Source: Roseospira visakhapatnamensis (GTDB lineage: Bacteria; Pseudomonadota; Alphaproteobacteria; Rhodospirillales; Rhodospirillaceae). Taken from it: 64,000 bases of DNA. A program made the translations under genes and the position numbers. Numbering within the stretch: position 1 is the first letter of the stretch; the number at the start of each line of letters is the position of its first letter. Under the pieces are notes generated by a model. It was given only the letters and a program-made list of their open reading frames with translations. It ran no database searches and was not told the DNA's origin. The stretch lies in contig NZ_JACIGK010000009.1 in assembly GCF_014197915.1 (NCBI RefSeq), positions 92,027-156,026 of the forward strand, read 5' to 3'. Shown piece after piece: positions 11,891-20,829 of this stretch.

Positions 11891-12118
11891 CTACTCCCGC
11901 ATTTCCTCCTTGATGAAGCCGGCGGCGGCACCGGCGGCACCGCCCACGGCGGCCGCGGCCCCGACCGGACCGCCCAGGATGGCGGCGCCGGCCGCACCCG
12001 CGCCGGCGCCGATGGCGCCACCGCTCAGGGTGCTCTGCTGCTGCTTGGTCATGTTGGAGCAGGCGCCCAGGGCCAACGGCGCGGCGATGGCCAGGGCAAT
12101 GGTCGTGCGAGCGGTCAT
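11891..12118 (-). CDS. Small glycine-zipper lipoprotein
   Basis: 75 residues. A short signal peptide (TIALAIAAPLALGAC) ends in a lipobox LGAC, so Cys20 should be lipidated. The rest is a glycine/alanine-rich zipper (SGGAIGAGAGAAGAAILGG...) ending in FIKEEMRE. An AAAGGAG ribosome site precedes the ATG. Small lipoproteins of this type sit in the cell envelope, and several are stress-induced in alphaproteobacteria. It lies downstream of ecfG on the same strand, 221 bases away. Function unknown. Confidence 0.72.
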   Translation of the reverse strand: MTARTTIALAIAAPLALGACSNMTKQQQSTLSGGAIGAGAGAAGAAILGGPVGAAAAVGGAAGAAAGFIKEEMRE

Positions 12119-12211
12119 GGACCCATCTCCTTTTCGTCAGGGCCGATGAGGGAGGAGCGGCCACGCGGGCCACGCCGAGACCCTCACGGTGAAGGCTGAA
12201 CAACCTCTACT

Positions 12212-12251
12212 GGCTGTCCTTGACCCTGATTCGGCAGAGCCAAGGACAGCC
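12212..12251. repeat. 11-bp perfect inverted repeat downstream of ecfG
   Basis: GGCTGTCCTTG at 12212-12222 and CAAGGACAGCC at 12241-12251, with an 18-base spacer. It lies between ecfG and the small lipoprotein gene. No T-run follows in either direction, so a processing or stability structure, or an operator, is as likely as a terminator. Confidence 0.5.
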
Positions 12252-12339
12252 CTCGCTTGCCAATGTCGGGCTCGTAACACCGACAGGCATGATACAGTCC
12301 GCAACAAACGAGAGAGAAAGAGGAAAAGCCCCTTTTTGC

Positions 12340-12951
12340 TTAAGCCGCGCTTGCCGTTCTGGCGTCGGCGGCGATGGCGCTCGGAACGGTCTCGGCCACC
12401 AGGCCCAGTTGACGGTCGATGTCCGCCATCAGACCATCGTTGTCTCCGATCGGACGACGGGGGCCCGACAGCGCATCCGACTCCAGCAGCGTCCGCAGTT
12501 CGCGGCGCGCCCGGGACACACGGCTCTTGACCGTGCCGGTGGCGCAGCCGGCGATCGCGGCGGCCTGCTCGTAATCGAATCCGGCGGCCCCCACGAGGAC
12601 AAGAACCTCGCGCTGCTCGTCCGTCAGACAGGCAAACGCCCGCCTGAAATCGTCCAGTTCCAGCGCGGCCTGCTGGCTGCTGGGCTCGCTGGCCCGCAAC
12701 ATGCCGTCTTCGTCGGCCTGCTCGTGGCGCCGCCAGCTGCGCCGAAACTCCGAGTAGAACGTGTTGCGCACGATGGTGAACACCCAGGCGCGGAAGTTGG
12801 TGCCGGGCTGAAAGCTGTCGCTGTTGCTCAGGGCCCGTGTCGCGGCCTCCTGCGCCAGATCGTCCGCCAGAGCGCGGTCGCTGGTCAGGGAGTAGGCAAA
12901 GGCCCGCATGTGGGGCAAGGCGTCGATGAGGTCCTGGTTAAAGGATGACAT
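12340..12951 (-). CDS. ecfG: General stress response ECF sigma factor, EcfG type
   Basis: 203 residues. Region 2 (LPHMRAFAYSLTSDRALADDLAQEAATRAL... FRAWVFTIVRNTFYSEFR) and region 4 (LTDEQREVLVLVGAAGFDYEQAAAIAGCATGTVKSRVSRAR) are the complete sigma-2/sigma-4 pair of group ECF15. It directs RNA polymerase to GGAAC-N16/17-CGTT promoters for stress genes. The ATG at 12951 is chosen because AAAGGAG lies just upstream; an ATG 30 bases earlier lacks that signal. Directly upstream is its anti-sigma factor NepR. PhyR, the response regulator that frees EcfG, is not next to it as it often is. Confidence 0.9.
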   Translation of the reverse strand: MSSFNQDLIDALPHMRAFAYSLTSDRALADDLAQEAATRALSNSDSFQPGTNFRAWVFTIVRNTFYSEFRRSWRRHEQADEDGMLRASEPSSQQAALELDDFRRAFACLTDEQREVLVLVGAAGFDYEQAAAIAGCATGTVKSRVSRARRELRTLLESDALSGPRRPIGDNDGLMADIDRQLGLVAETVPSAIAADARTASAA

Positions 12952-12977
12952 CGGCCGGCTCCTTTCATTCCCGATGA

Positions 12978-13193
12978 TCAAGGCCCAGGCGTTCGATCCG
13001 TCGGTGGTCTGTCCGTCAGCGCGTCTTCCGGATCCTCCTTGCCCCTGTCTTCGGGACGGTCCTCCCCACGTCGCAATGTGTTCACCAACGACTGGAAGGA
13101 CTCGGGCAAGGGTTCGCTGACCACCTCATCGTACATGTGCCGAACGCGAGAGGTTGCCCAGGCTTCATCATCATCCCGCGACCAGATGACCAC
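12978..13193 (-). CDS. nepR: NepR-type anti-sigma factor
   Basis: About 71 residues. The core RVRHMYDEVVSEPLPESFQSLVNTLRRGE matches the NepR helix-loop-helix pattern (LRxxYDEVVxEPVPDRFxxLLxxL). NepR holds EcfG inactive until phosphorylated PhyR binds it. The tail after the core is acidic and proline-rich. The start is uncertain: the GTG at 13193 gives a NepR-sized protein, but no strong ribosome site is seen, and an in-frame ATG at 13427 would give a long basic extension that looks non-coding. It ends 26 bases before ecfG, so the two form an operon. Confidence 0.75.
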   Translation of the reverse strand: MVIWSRDDDEAWATSRVRHMYDEVVSEPLPESFQSLVNTLRRGEDRPEDRGKEDPEDALTDRPPTDRTPGP

Positions 13194-14003
13194 GGTCCGA
13201 CCGGATGATGCCCCATGCGCGTCCTCACCGGGCCATGCATGGGACCTGAACGGGCCTCTCCGTCTTCCCCCGGCGGCGTCTCCATTGCCTCCACCCGTTG
13301 CACGGGGAAAACCAAGCCTTATGAAGGTCTGCCACATGTGCGCGCTCCACCAACCGACGATCCAGGTTCTGAGTGGGGCGACACGAGGCCGACGAGCGGC
13401 CCGGGCAGGTCTCGAATGCGCTGTCACCCCGGCGGATCCCGTGACACGAGATCACGGGCGACCCGGCTCTTGGCGGCCAGGCCCCGGAGTGGAAACGCTG
13501 GAGCCAGGGATTTGTTCCCTCGTTCCCGCGCTTCTGAAACAGCATATAGGATGGCAACGATCGAAGAAAAGGGGGAAACTGAAGAGACATGGCCACAAAA
13601 ATTCATCGATCAGACATCATAAGAGTGCCAAGAACGTGACAAAATCTCGCCACATTCTCTATAGGGACCCGTTTCTGGTCGATCTTTCCATCACGGCCCT
13701 TCCCTGTGACCACAGTTATACATCAGGGGCCGCCGTTTTTCTATAACCCCCATCGAGAAATCCGAAGCTTTGTTCGATAAATTTCTTCCATTCCATGGTT
13801 CGAATTCCGATCGACATCCCCCCACACGGATCAGCGCGTCGCGCGACGCCCCCTCGGACACGGCCCGGTTCGGGACGTCGCCCGGGCTTTACGCCCTTAT
13901 GCCGGATGACTATTGTCCATCGCCTGTCGCTCTCGATCCGGTTGACGCTCGATCGGGTCCCGGTGCGACGGCGCCGTTTCCAGGTCGGACAGGGAGGAGT
14001 TTC
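13194..14003. other. 810-bp gap between nepR and prfB
   Basis: No convincing gene on either strand. It contains the EcfG-type promoter at 13494-13518 driving nepR-ecfG. The stretch 13520-13800 is less GC-rich than its surroundings, and the prfB promoter is presumably there, but I cannot point to clear -35/-10 boxes. No PhyR, tRNA or structured RNA was recognised. Confidence 0.6.
13494..13518 (-). promoter_or_regulatory. EcfG-dependent promoter of nepR-ecfG
   Basis: The minus strand reads GGAAC, 16 bases, CGTT, an exact match to the general stress response consensus GGAAC-N16/17-CGTT. It points toward nepR-ecfG with a leader of about 290 bases. This implies positive autoregulation, as described in other alphaproteobacteria. 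Confidence 0.8.
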
Positions 14004-15120
14004 ATGCGCGCCGAGGCCCAGGCCCTGGTGGACGAGATCAAGCAGGCCATGGCCCTGCTGAGGAGGCATCTTTGACTGGGACAACGCCCTGCGCCGCCTG
14101 GACGAGGTCAACGCGCTCGCCGAGGATCCCAATCTCTGGACGGACGCCGCCGCCGCCCAGGCGCTGATGCGCGAACGCACCCGGCTTGACGCGGCGATCA
14201 CCGCCTTCCGCGCCCTGGAGACCGGCGTCGAGGACGCCGCCACGCTGATCGAGCTGGGCGAGGCGGAGGACGACGAGGACAGCATCGCCGAGGGCATGGA
14301 GCAGTTGCGCGCCCTGAAGGCCGAGGCCGACCGGCGCCAGCTGGAAAGCCTGCTGTCCGGCGAGGCCGACGGCAACGACTGCTTCCTGGAGGTGAACGCC
14401 GGAGCCGGCGGCACCGAGGCCCAGGACTGGGCGCGCATGCTGGCGCGCATGTATGCCCGCTGGGCCGAGGCCCAGGGCTACAAGGTCGAGACCCTGGAGG
14501 AAAGCGAGGGCGAGGAGGCCGGCCTCAAGTCCTGCACCCTGCGCATCGCCGGCGCCAACGCCTATGGCTGGCTGAAGACGGAAAGCGGCGTGCACCGCCT
14601 AGTGCGCATCTCGCCCTTCGACAGCGCCGCGCGGCGCCACACCAGCTTTTCGTCGGTGTGGGTCTATCCAGTGATCGACGACAGCATCGAGATCGACATC
14701 CAGGACAAGGACTGCCGCATCGACACCTATCGCGCCTCGGGGGCCGGCGGCCAGCACGTCAACCGGACCGACAGCGCGGTACGCATCACGCACCTGCCCT
14801 CGGGCATCGTGGTGCAATGCCAGTCGGAGCGCTCGCAACACCAGAACCGGGCGCATTGCTGGACCATGCTGCGCGCGCGCCTGTACGAAATGGAGTTGCA
14901 GAAGCGCGAGGAGGCCGCCCAGGCCCTGGAGGACACCAAGACCGATATCGGCTGGGGCCACCAGATCCGCTCCTACGTGCTGCAACCCTATCAGATGATC
15001 AAGGACCTGCGCACCGGCGTGGAGACCTCGGACACCCAGGGGGTCCTCGACGGGGACCTCGACCGCTTCATGTCCGCCGCCCTGGCCGCGCGGGTGCGGG
15101 TGACCGGAGACGACGGGTAG
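14004..15120 (+). CDS. prfB: Peptide chain release factor 2 (programmed +1 frameshift)
   Basis: 371 residues when read as 14004-14072 joined to 14074-15120. The first 23 codons end at CTT TGA C; the ribosome must slip +1 to continue as L-D-W-D. RF2 identity is shown by the SPF anticodon-like tripeptide ([16 protein letters not shown]) for UGA/UAA recognition and by the GGQ motif ([15 protein letters not shown]) for peptide release. The start ATG at 14004 follows GGGAGGAG. The in-frame UGA gives autoregulation: plentiful RF2 terminates there, scarce RF2 allows frameshifting. Confidence 0.95.
14061..14076 (+). promoter_or_regulatory. RF2 autoregulatory +1 frameshift site
   Basis: AGGAGG at 14061-14066 acts as an internal Shine-Dalgarno, followed by CAT and the slippery CTT TGA C (14070-14076). 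The spacing of three bases between the SD-like element and CTT is the standard arrangement. Confidence 0.92.
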
Positions 15121-15146
15121 CACGGCCTGACCGGCGGAGAGAAACC

Positions 15147-15983
15147 ATGAAAACCTTGGGGTGGACCCTGGCCACCATCGGCGGCGTGGCCATGCTTTAT
15201 GTGGCCTATGGCGCGTCGATGTTCCTGTTCCAGGAATGGTTCATGTTCCACCCGGGCCCCCGGCCGCCACCGCCGGCCGAGACCGAGGCGCCCGAACTGC
15301 GGCCGGTGACGGCCACAAGCGCCGACGGCCTGACCCTGACGTCGTGGTACGCGCCGCCCCCCGGCGACGGAACCGGCCCGGTGGTGGTCTACTTCCAGGG
15401 CAACGGCGGCAACTGGGCGCAGCGCTTGGACAAGGCGCGCTTCTTCCTGGACAACGGCCTGGGGATGATGATGGTCGGCCAGCCCGGCTACAACGGCAAC
15501 CCCGGCCACCCGGGCGAGGCCGCCTTCCTGGACGCCGGGCGCGCCGCCCTGGGGATCCTGGAAGCCGAGGGCATCGGCCCCGCGCGGCGGGTGTTCTATG
15601 GCGAGTCCATCGGCTCCGGCAGCGCCCTCCCCCTGGCCGCCGACCATGGCGCCGCCGCCGTGGTGCTGGAGGGGGCCTTCACCTCCATCGCCGACATGGT
15701 CTGGCGCCAGTACTATCTGTTCATGATCGACGGCCTGCTGCGGCATCCCTTCGACAACATGGACGACGTGCGGCGGCTGGACGCGCCGCTGCTGGCCCTG
15801 CGCGGGGGGCGCGACCGGGTCGTGCCGCCATCCATGGGCAAGACCCTGGTGGAGGCGGCGCGGGCGGCCGGCAACCCCCAGGCCAAGGACATCCTGTTCC
15901 CCGAGGGCGGCCACGTGAACCTGTTCGACGTGGGCGCCGGCCCGCGCGTGCTGGCGTTCCTGTCCGACACGGGTGTCCGGTAG
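15147..15983 (+). CDS. Membrane-anchored alpha/beta hydrolase (BEM46/ABHD13-like)
   Basis: 278 residues. An N-terminal hydrophobic segment (residues 5-28) anchors it to the membrane. The hydrolase fold follows: VVVYFQGNGGN for the oxyanion region, the nucleophile elbow FYGESIGSGSA, an acid after LLALRGGRD, and the histidine in FPEGGHVNLFD. The pattern fits serine hydrolases of the BEM46/ABHD13 group, probably with an ester or thioester substrate. It lies 26 bases after prfB and may be co-transcribed. Substrate unknown. Confidence 0.83.
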   Translation: MKTLGWTLATIGGVAMLYVAYGASMFLFQEWFMFHPGPRPPPPAETEAPELRPVTATSADGLTLTSWYAPPPGDGTGPVVVYFQGNGGNWAQRLDKARFFLDNGLGMMMVGQPGYNGNPGHPGEAAFLDAGRAALGILEAEGIGPARRVFYGESIGSGSALPLAADHGAAAVVLEGAFTSIADMVWRQYYLFMIDGLLRHPFDNMDDVRRLDAPLLALRGGRDRVVPPSMGKTLVEAARAAGNPQAKDILFPEGGHVNLFDVGAGPRVLAFLSDTGVR

Positions 15984-16104
15984 CGGGAGGAGGTGGGGGA
16001 TCCCCGGATCGGCGGCGCCGTCCCACACACGCCCTGTATGGAGGGCCAGCGATGCGGTATCCTGCGGGCGGACTTACCCAATAGCGTGCAACGGGCGGGC
16101 CGCC

Positions 16105-16461
16105 ATGCCGATTGAAATGCGCCGCGTCGTGTTGAGCCCCTCGGAATTCGATCACGCCCTGCGGGCGTTCATGGCGGCCAACGAACAGATGTTCAAGGGC
16201 GCCCGGCTTCTCGACACGTCGTTTCACCGCACCGACCCGCTGGAGGTCTCCGTCGCCGTGCAGACCCGCGTGGGGCAACAGAACACGCTGTCCCTGGGCG
16301 GACCGCACCTGGCGGCGGTGCTGATCAAGTACTGCATCGACCGGCGCATCCCCCTGCCGCGCCAGTCGTCCAAGTCGGTGAGGAAGGTCAGCGCCGGCAT
16401 CGCCCTGGACATGGTGTTCCGCGACGACGCCTCGGGGCCGGGCGACGGAAACGGCCGGTAG
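16105..16461 (+). CDS. Conserved hypothetical protein
   Basis: 118 residues without signal peptide or membrane segment. It starts PIEMRRVVLSPSEF and contains a mixed alpha/beta pattern with VSVAVQTRVGQQNTLSLGG and LAAVLIKYCIDRRIPLPR; the C-terminus is acidic. I do not recognise a family. Codon use is like that of the neighbours, which supports a real gene. It is convergent with the thiSG gene 49 bases away. Confidence 0.65.
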   Translation: MPIEMRRVVLSPSEFDHALRAFMAANEQMFKGARLLDTSFHRTDPLEVSVAVQTRVGQQNTLSLGGPHLAAVLIKYCIDRRIPLPRQSSKSVRKVSAGIALDMVFRDDASGPGDGNGR

Positions 16462-16510
16462 CGCGGTGGGGCGAGGGACCCCGGCGCCCCGTCGGCCCCC
16501 CTGGCGGATC

Positions 16511-17512
16511 CTAGATCAGCCCCGCCAGCGGCGAACTGGGATCGGCGTAGCGCTTCTTGGGGATGCGGCCGGCCAGGTAGGACAGCCGCCCGGCCTCCAC
16601 CGCCAGCTTCATGGCCCTGGCCATGCGGATCGGGTCGCTGGCCCCGGCGATGGCGGTGTTGAGCAGCACGCCGTCCACCCCGAGTTCCATGGCCATGGCG
16701 GCGTCGGAGGCGCAGCCCACGCCGGCGTCCACCAGCACGGGCACCGACGCCGTCTCCTTGATCAGGCGGATGTTGACCGGATTGAGGATCCCCAGGCCGG
16801 AGCCGATCATGGACCCCAGCGGCATGATGGCCACGCAGCCCATCTCCTCCAGGCGCTGGGCGGCGATGGGATCGTCGTTGCAGTAGACCATCACCTGGAA
16901 GCCGTCGGCGATCAGCGCCTCGGCGGCGGCGAAGGTCTCGGGCATGTTGGGGTAAAGCGTCTTCTGGTCGCCCAGCACCTCCAGCTTCACTAGGTCCCAG
17001 CCGCCGGCCTCGCGCGCCAGGCGGAGCGTGCGCACCGCGTCGTCGGCGGTAAAGCAGCCGGCCGTGTTGGGCAGGTAGGTGTAGACCTTGGGATCCACGT
17101 AATCCATCAGCATGGGCTGGTTGGGGTCGGACACGTTCACCCGGCGCACCGCCACGGTGACGATCTCGGCGCCGCTGGCCTCCAGGGCGCGGGCGGTCTC
17201 CTCGAAGTCCTTGTACTTGCCGGTGCCCACCAGCAGGCGGGACCGGAAGCTGCGGCCGGCCACCACGAAACCCTCGTCCTCGCTGTCCACCCCGGTGACC
17301 GCCGTGTCGGGCGCGCCGCCGCCGATGAAGTGCACGATCTCCAGGGTATCGCCCTCCTGGACCCGGGCGTCGCCGTAGGTGGCGCGCGGCACGATCTCGC
17401 GGTTGCGCTCGACCGCCACCTTGCGACCGTCCAGGCCCATGGTGGCCAGCAGGTCGGCCACGGACAAGGTGGTGTCGAGAACACGGGATTCGCCGTTGAT
17501 GGTGACGAGCAT
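16511..17512 (-). CDS. thiG: Fused sulphur carrier ThiS / thiazole synthase ThiG
   Basis: 333 residues. Residues 1-66 are ThiS ([11 protein letters not shown]... [16 protein letters not shown]) and the rest is ThiG, a TIM-barrel enzyme that makes the thiazole phosphate of thiamine from deoxyxylulose phosphate, dehydroglycine and ThiS thiocarboxylate. Active-site features such as [15 protein letters not shown] (Schiff-base lysine) and [18 protein letters not shown] are intact. The ThiS Gly-Gly end, normally a free C-terminus activated by ThiF, is here inside the chain (residues 64-66). No frameshift separates the parts. No TPP riboswitch was recognised in the 195 bases upstream. Confidence 0.93.
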   Translation of the reverse strand: MLVTINGESRVLDTTLSVADLLATMGLDGRKVAVERNREIVPRATYGDARVQEGDTLEIVHFIGGGAPDTAVTGVDSEDEGFVVAGRSFRSRLLVGTGKYKDFEETARALEASGAEIVTVAVRRVNVSDPNQPMLMDYVDPKVYTYLPNTAGCFTADDAVRTLRLAREAGGWDLVKLEVLGDQKTLYPNMPETFAAAEALIADGFQVMVYCNDDPIAAQRLEEMGCVAIMPLGSMIGSGLGILNPVNIRLIKETASVPVLVDAGVGCASDAAMAMELGVDGVLLNTAIAGASDPIRMARAMKLAVEAGRLSYLAGRIPKKRYADPSSPLAGLI

Positions 17513-17707
17513 GGTAACGCGCTTTCAGACTGTGTCGTGCAAGGGATGGAGGAATCGGGGCCTGTCGGCGCTCTCCCGTGGGAGGCCGGCCGAAGTCCGC
17601 AGGCAGAGTATGGGTCTCCGACCCGGCGGATTCAACCGCGCCCATGGGAGGCGCCGGGACACGACCGGGTCGGTCGGGCGGCGGACGCGGACCGATCCCG
17701 ACCCGGA

Positions 17708-20548
17708 TCAGAACGGCGCGATCAGCCTGTCCAGGTAGTTCCGCTCCGGCGGCGGCCGGTCGGGCTGGTTGGCGCGGCGGCGCAGCTCCAGAAGGATGTC
17801 CCGGGCGCGGCGGGTGTCCGGCTCCGTGGGCAGGCGCCCGACGCCGTCGTCGCTGACCCCGCCCACGGGACGGTCCAGTGGATCGCGGCCCTGGCCCGGC
17901 CCCCGCCCGCGCCCCAGGCCGGGACCGGGCAGGCCCGGCAGGCCGCCCACCCCCAGGGTGCGCAGCCCCATCCGCCGGGCCATGCCGGCCATGGCCTGGT
18001 CGCCGCCCTGGCGCAACGCCTCCAGGGCGCGCCCCTGGGCGCGCGCGGCGGCGCCGATGTCGCCCTCGGCCAGCGCGCCTTCGGCGTCGCGCATGGCCAG
18101 ATTGGCCTCGTTCAGGGCGGGGGGCATGTCGCTGGTGCGCTCGGCCAGATCGGCCATCAGGTCTTCCAGCATCTGGCGCAATGCCTGCTGCCGGCCCTCC
18201 AGGTCGGCCAGGACCTCGGCCGGGATCCGCACCTCGGCCGGCGGGGCCGGCGGGGTGCCCTCGACGGCGGGCGAGGCATCGGCCGGGGGCGCCGGCTCCA
18301 GCCAGCGGCGCAGGTCACCGGTGCTGGGCGGCCTGCCGTCGCCGTCCGGCCCCAGGTCGAAGGGCAGGGTCACGTCGGGGGCCACCCCCGAGGGGGGCGG
18401 CGCCAGCAGGCGCCGGCCATGCAGCGGCAAGTCCTCCAGGACGCGCGAGAGCGGCGGGACAACTTCCGGTCGCGGGCCGTCGGCGGCCGCCGGATCCAGC
18501 GCGAAGGTCTCGTCGAGAAGCGCCTGCTGACGCTCGACCACGTCGCGCAGCCGGCGCGCCATCTCGGCCATCTCGGTCATGGCCCGCAGTTCCGCCGCCG
18601 TCGGCGGTCGCGCGCCCTGCAACTGGTCCAGCATCTGGTCGATCTGGTCGAGCAGCGCCTCGGCGGCCTCCTTCGCCCCCAGGTCGTTGAGGGCCGCGAG
18701 GTCGTCCAGCATCCGGCTGATGTCGTCGGGGCGCAGCATGGCGCCGTTCTCGGGCAACGGCGGCAGCACCGGCAGGCTGGCGAAGGGCAGCGTCTCGGCG
18801 AGTGTTTCCTGAAGGCGGGCCATGGCCTCGCGCACGGCGTCCAGGCGGCGCTGGATGTCGTCGGCCGGGGCGTCCCGCTCGATGGCCTCGCGCAGGGCCT
18901 CGCGCGCCTCCGCCAGGGCGCGCCGGGCCAGGGCGAGACTACCGTCCTCCAGCGCCAGGGCGATGGACCACAGGGGCGGCAGGTCCTCGTCGCGGGCCTG
19001 GCCATGCGGCGCCAGGGTGAGGCGCGCGGCGGCGGCCTTCAGGGCCAGGAACACGGGCAGGCGCTCGTCATAGGCCGAGGGATCGTCGGCCAGATCGTTC
19101 AGGCCCTGGGCCACGGCGCGGGCGCGGTGCGGCGCCAGCACCAGGGCGCGGCGCAGATCGGCGACCGCCTGGGCCACCGGGTGGGTGAAGCGGCGGTCTG
19201 GAAGCACCAGGGTCACGGCCTTGGTCCGCGCGGTCTGCCCGCGCGCGTCCTCGGCGCGTAGGCGCACGGCGACCGACGTGCCCGCCCAGGGATGGGCGCG
19301 CAGGTCGCGGCGCGCCCGCTGGGGCTCCCGCGCCGCCACCGACCCGTCGGTGGCCGGCGGGGGGGCGGGCAGTTCCAGATCCAGCGGCACGCCCAGGCGC
19401 TGTCCCCCGGCCGGACGCACCAGCGCGCGCACGGCGGCGACCCCGTGATCGTCCTCGGCTCGGTAGAGCATCCGCAGGGCACCCTGGGCGTCGGCCGCCG
19501 GGGGCTCGACCAGGGTCACGGTCGGCGGCTGATCGGGCCGCACCCGAAGCGGCCGGTCGATCAGGGGCCGGCCGGCCTGGATAAGGCGCAGGCGCGTTCC
19601 CGAGTCGACGGTGACGGTCAGTCGCTGGCCCCCGTCCCCCAGGACATCCAGGGGCGTGGGCTCGGCTCCAAGGTCCAGCCGTCCGGTCCCCCGTCCCCCC
19701 CGCAGCACCGCGAGCACCGCGCTGCCGGCGGGCACGGTCAGGGGCTCCGGGGAGTGGGGCGGCAAACCCGCGTCCGCCTCCCGCGCCGGCGCGGGCCGGT
19801 CGGCGGCGCCGGCGTCGGCGGTGTCGCCACCCCGGGCCGGATCGTCCGGGCGCGCCTGAAGGTACAGCGGTGGCTGTCCGGTGTAGTCCGGCGGGGTGAT
19901 CCAGACTTGCGCCAACACCGGTGGCGGCGGCGTGCCCAGATGCGGCGACAGCCCGCGCAGGATCCGCGCCCAGGGGTCGGGCCCGGCGACGACGGCCGCC
20001 ACCGCCAGCAGGATCAGCGCGAGCACCCGGAACGCCCGGGGATCGTGGCGGGCCAGCACGGGCTGGGGCGGCGCCGGGCGCAAGGCCCGGGCGCGGGCGG
20101 CCATGGCCTCCTGGTGTCGCGTCCACAGCGCGCGGGCCAGCGCGTCGTCGGCCCCGAACGCCAGCGAGTCGGCCGCCGCCGTCCACGGCCGGTGAGCCTC
20201 GGCGCCATCGGAGGCTTCCAGGCGGGCGCGGGCCTGGGTCTCGGAGGGCGGACGCCAGCCGCGCAGGCCCACCGTCAGGGTGGCCGCCGTCAGCGACAGA
20301 AGCACCGTCAACACCAGCAGGTGAAGCCACCCGGGCAGCAGCGGCAGCAGGCCCGACAGCAGGGCCGCCAGGGTCAGCGCCGCCCATGTCAGCGCCGGCC
20401 AGAGCCGCCGCGCCAGATCCTCGACCAGCAGGGCCAGTGCCGACAGCCGCACGGGTCTCCGGGGCAGGGCGGCGCCCGGGGTCTCGGCGGTCGCGCCGGA
20501 GCCGTCACCGGTCGCCGGTCCGCGCGCTGTCGTCTGAGGCCGTATCAT
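17708..20548 (-). CDS. Large DUF4175 / TIGR02302-type membrane protein
   Basis: 946 residues from the ATG at 20548. The N-terminal part has two or three membrane helices (about 30-90 and 170-195), then an extracytoplasmic domain (WITPPDYTGQPPLYLQ), then a long helical, arginine/glutamate-rich region (ALREAIERDAPADDIQRRLDAVREAMARL...), and a proline/glycine-rich C-terminus with a helix-turn GNGAM-like linker. This architecture is that of the alphaproteobacterial TIGR02302/DUF4175 family, whose role is not established; a cell-envelope task is likely. An ATG 45 bases upstream would only add low-complexity residues. Confidence 0.8.
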   Translation of the reverse strand: MIRPQTTARGPATGDGSGATAETPGAALPRRPVRLSALALLVEDLARRLWPALTWAALTLAALLSGLLPLLPGWLHLLVLTVLLSLTAATLTVGLRGWRPPSETQARARLEASDGAEAHRPWTAAADSLAFGADDALARALWTRHQEAMAARARALRPAPPQPVLARHDPRAFRVLALILLAVAAVVAGPDPWARILRGLSPHLGTPPPPVLAQVWITPPDYTGQPPLYLQARPDDPARGGDTADAGAADRPAPAREADAGLPPHSPEPLTVPAGSAVLAVLRGGRGTGRLDLGAEPTPLDVLGDGGQRLTVTVDSGTRLRLIQAGRPLIDRPLRVRPDQPPTVTLVEPPAADAQGALRMLYRAEDDHGVAAVRALVRPAGGQRLGVPLDLELPAPPPATDGSVAAREPQRARRDLRAHPWAGTSVAVRLRAEDARGQTARTKAVTLVLPDRRFTHPVAQAVADLRRALVLAPHRARAVAQGLNDLADDPSAYDERLPVFLALKAAAARLTLAPHGQARDEDLPPLWSIALALEDGSLALARRALAEAREALREAIERDAPADDIQRRLDAVREAMARLQETLAETLPFASLPVLPPLPENGAMLRPDDISRMLDDLAALNDLGAKEAAEALLDQIDQMLDQLQGARPPTAAELRAMTEMAEMARRLRDVVERQQALLDETFALDPAAADGPRPEVVPPLSRVLEDLPLHGRRLLAPPPSGVAPDVTLPFDLGPDGDGRPPSTGDLRRWLEPAPPADASPAVEGTPPAPPAEVRIPAEVLADLEGRQQALRQMLEDLMADLAERTSDMPPALNEANLAMRDAEGALAEGDIGAAARAQGRALEALRQGGDQAMAGMARRMGLRTLGVGGLPGLPGPGLGRGRGPGQGRDPLDRPVGGVSDDGVGRLPTEPDTRRARDILLELRRRANQPDRPPPERNYLDRLIAPF

Positions 20549-20665
20549 GATGTCAAGATAGCCCCTGCGATGGTGCCCTTCCATGGCCGCCAAGCGGCAA
20601 AAGTGTGGCGGCCGGTCCCGGCGCCACGGGTCCCGGCCCCGCGATGTCCGATCGCGGCGGTCCTC

Positions 20666-20764
20666 GTCGACCGGGAAACCCTGATCGAGAACGACTCCGG
20701 CAGCCGGAGAACTCTGGTCGAGAATGACCCCGGCGACCAGAGAGACTCTGGTCGATAATGACCA
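20666..20764 (+). repeat. Three imperfect 33-bp tandem repeats
   Basis: Units start near 20666, 20699 and 20732. Each contains a variant of the core CTCTGGTCGAGAATGAC. Units 1 and 2 are 33 bases with no gap; unit 3 has one extra base. Read on the plus strand the first two encode RETLIEND and RRTLVEND, but the frame ends in unit 3 and no start is obvious, so coding is doubtful. The array lies between the DUF4175 gene and dctQ. Confidence 0.7.
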
Positions 20765-20829
20765 TTGTCAGATTGGGGGTCGACGGGGCATCGTGGCGGC
20801 AACGCCGGTTCCGCCCTGGAGATCCGCAA

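Noticed and set aside
13797..13808. GGTTCGAATTCC, resembling a tRNA T-arm
   Set aside because: The flanking bases do not form the T-stem and no acceptor, D- or anticodon arm is found upstream.
17513..17707. Possible riboswitch before thiSG
   Set aside because: The leader can fold, and a CGGGAGAGCGCC segment recalls part of a glycine aptamer, but the conserved TPP (thi-box) and glycine core sequences are absent.
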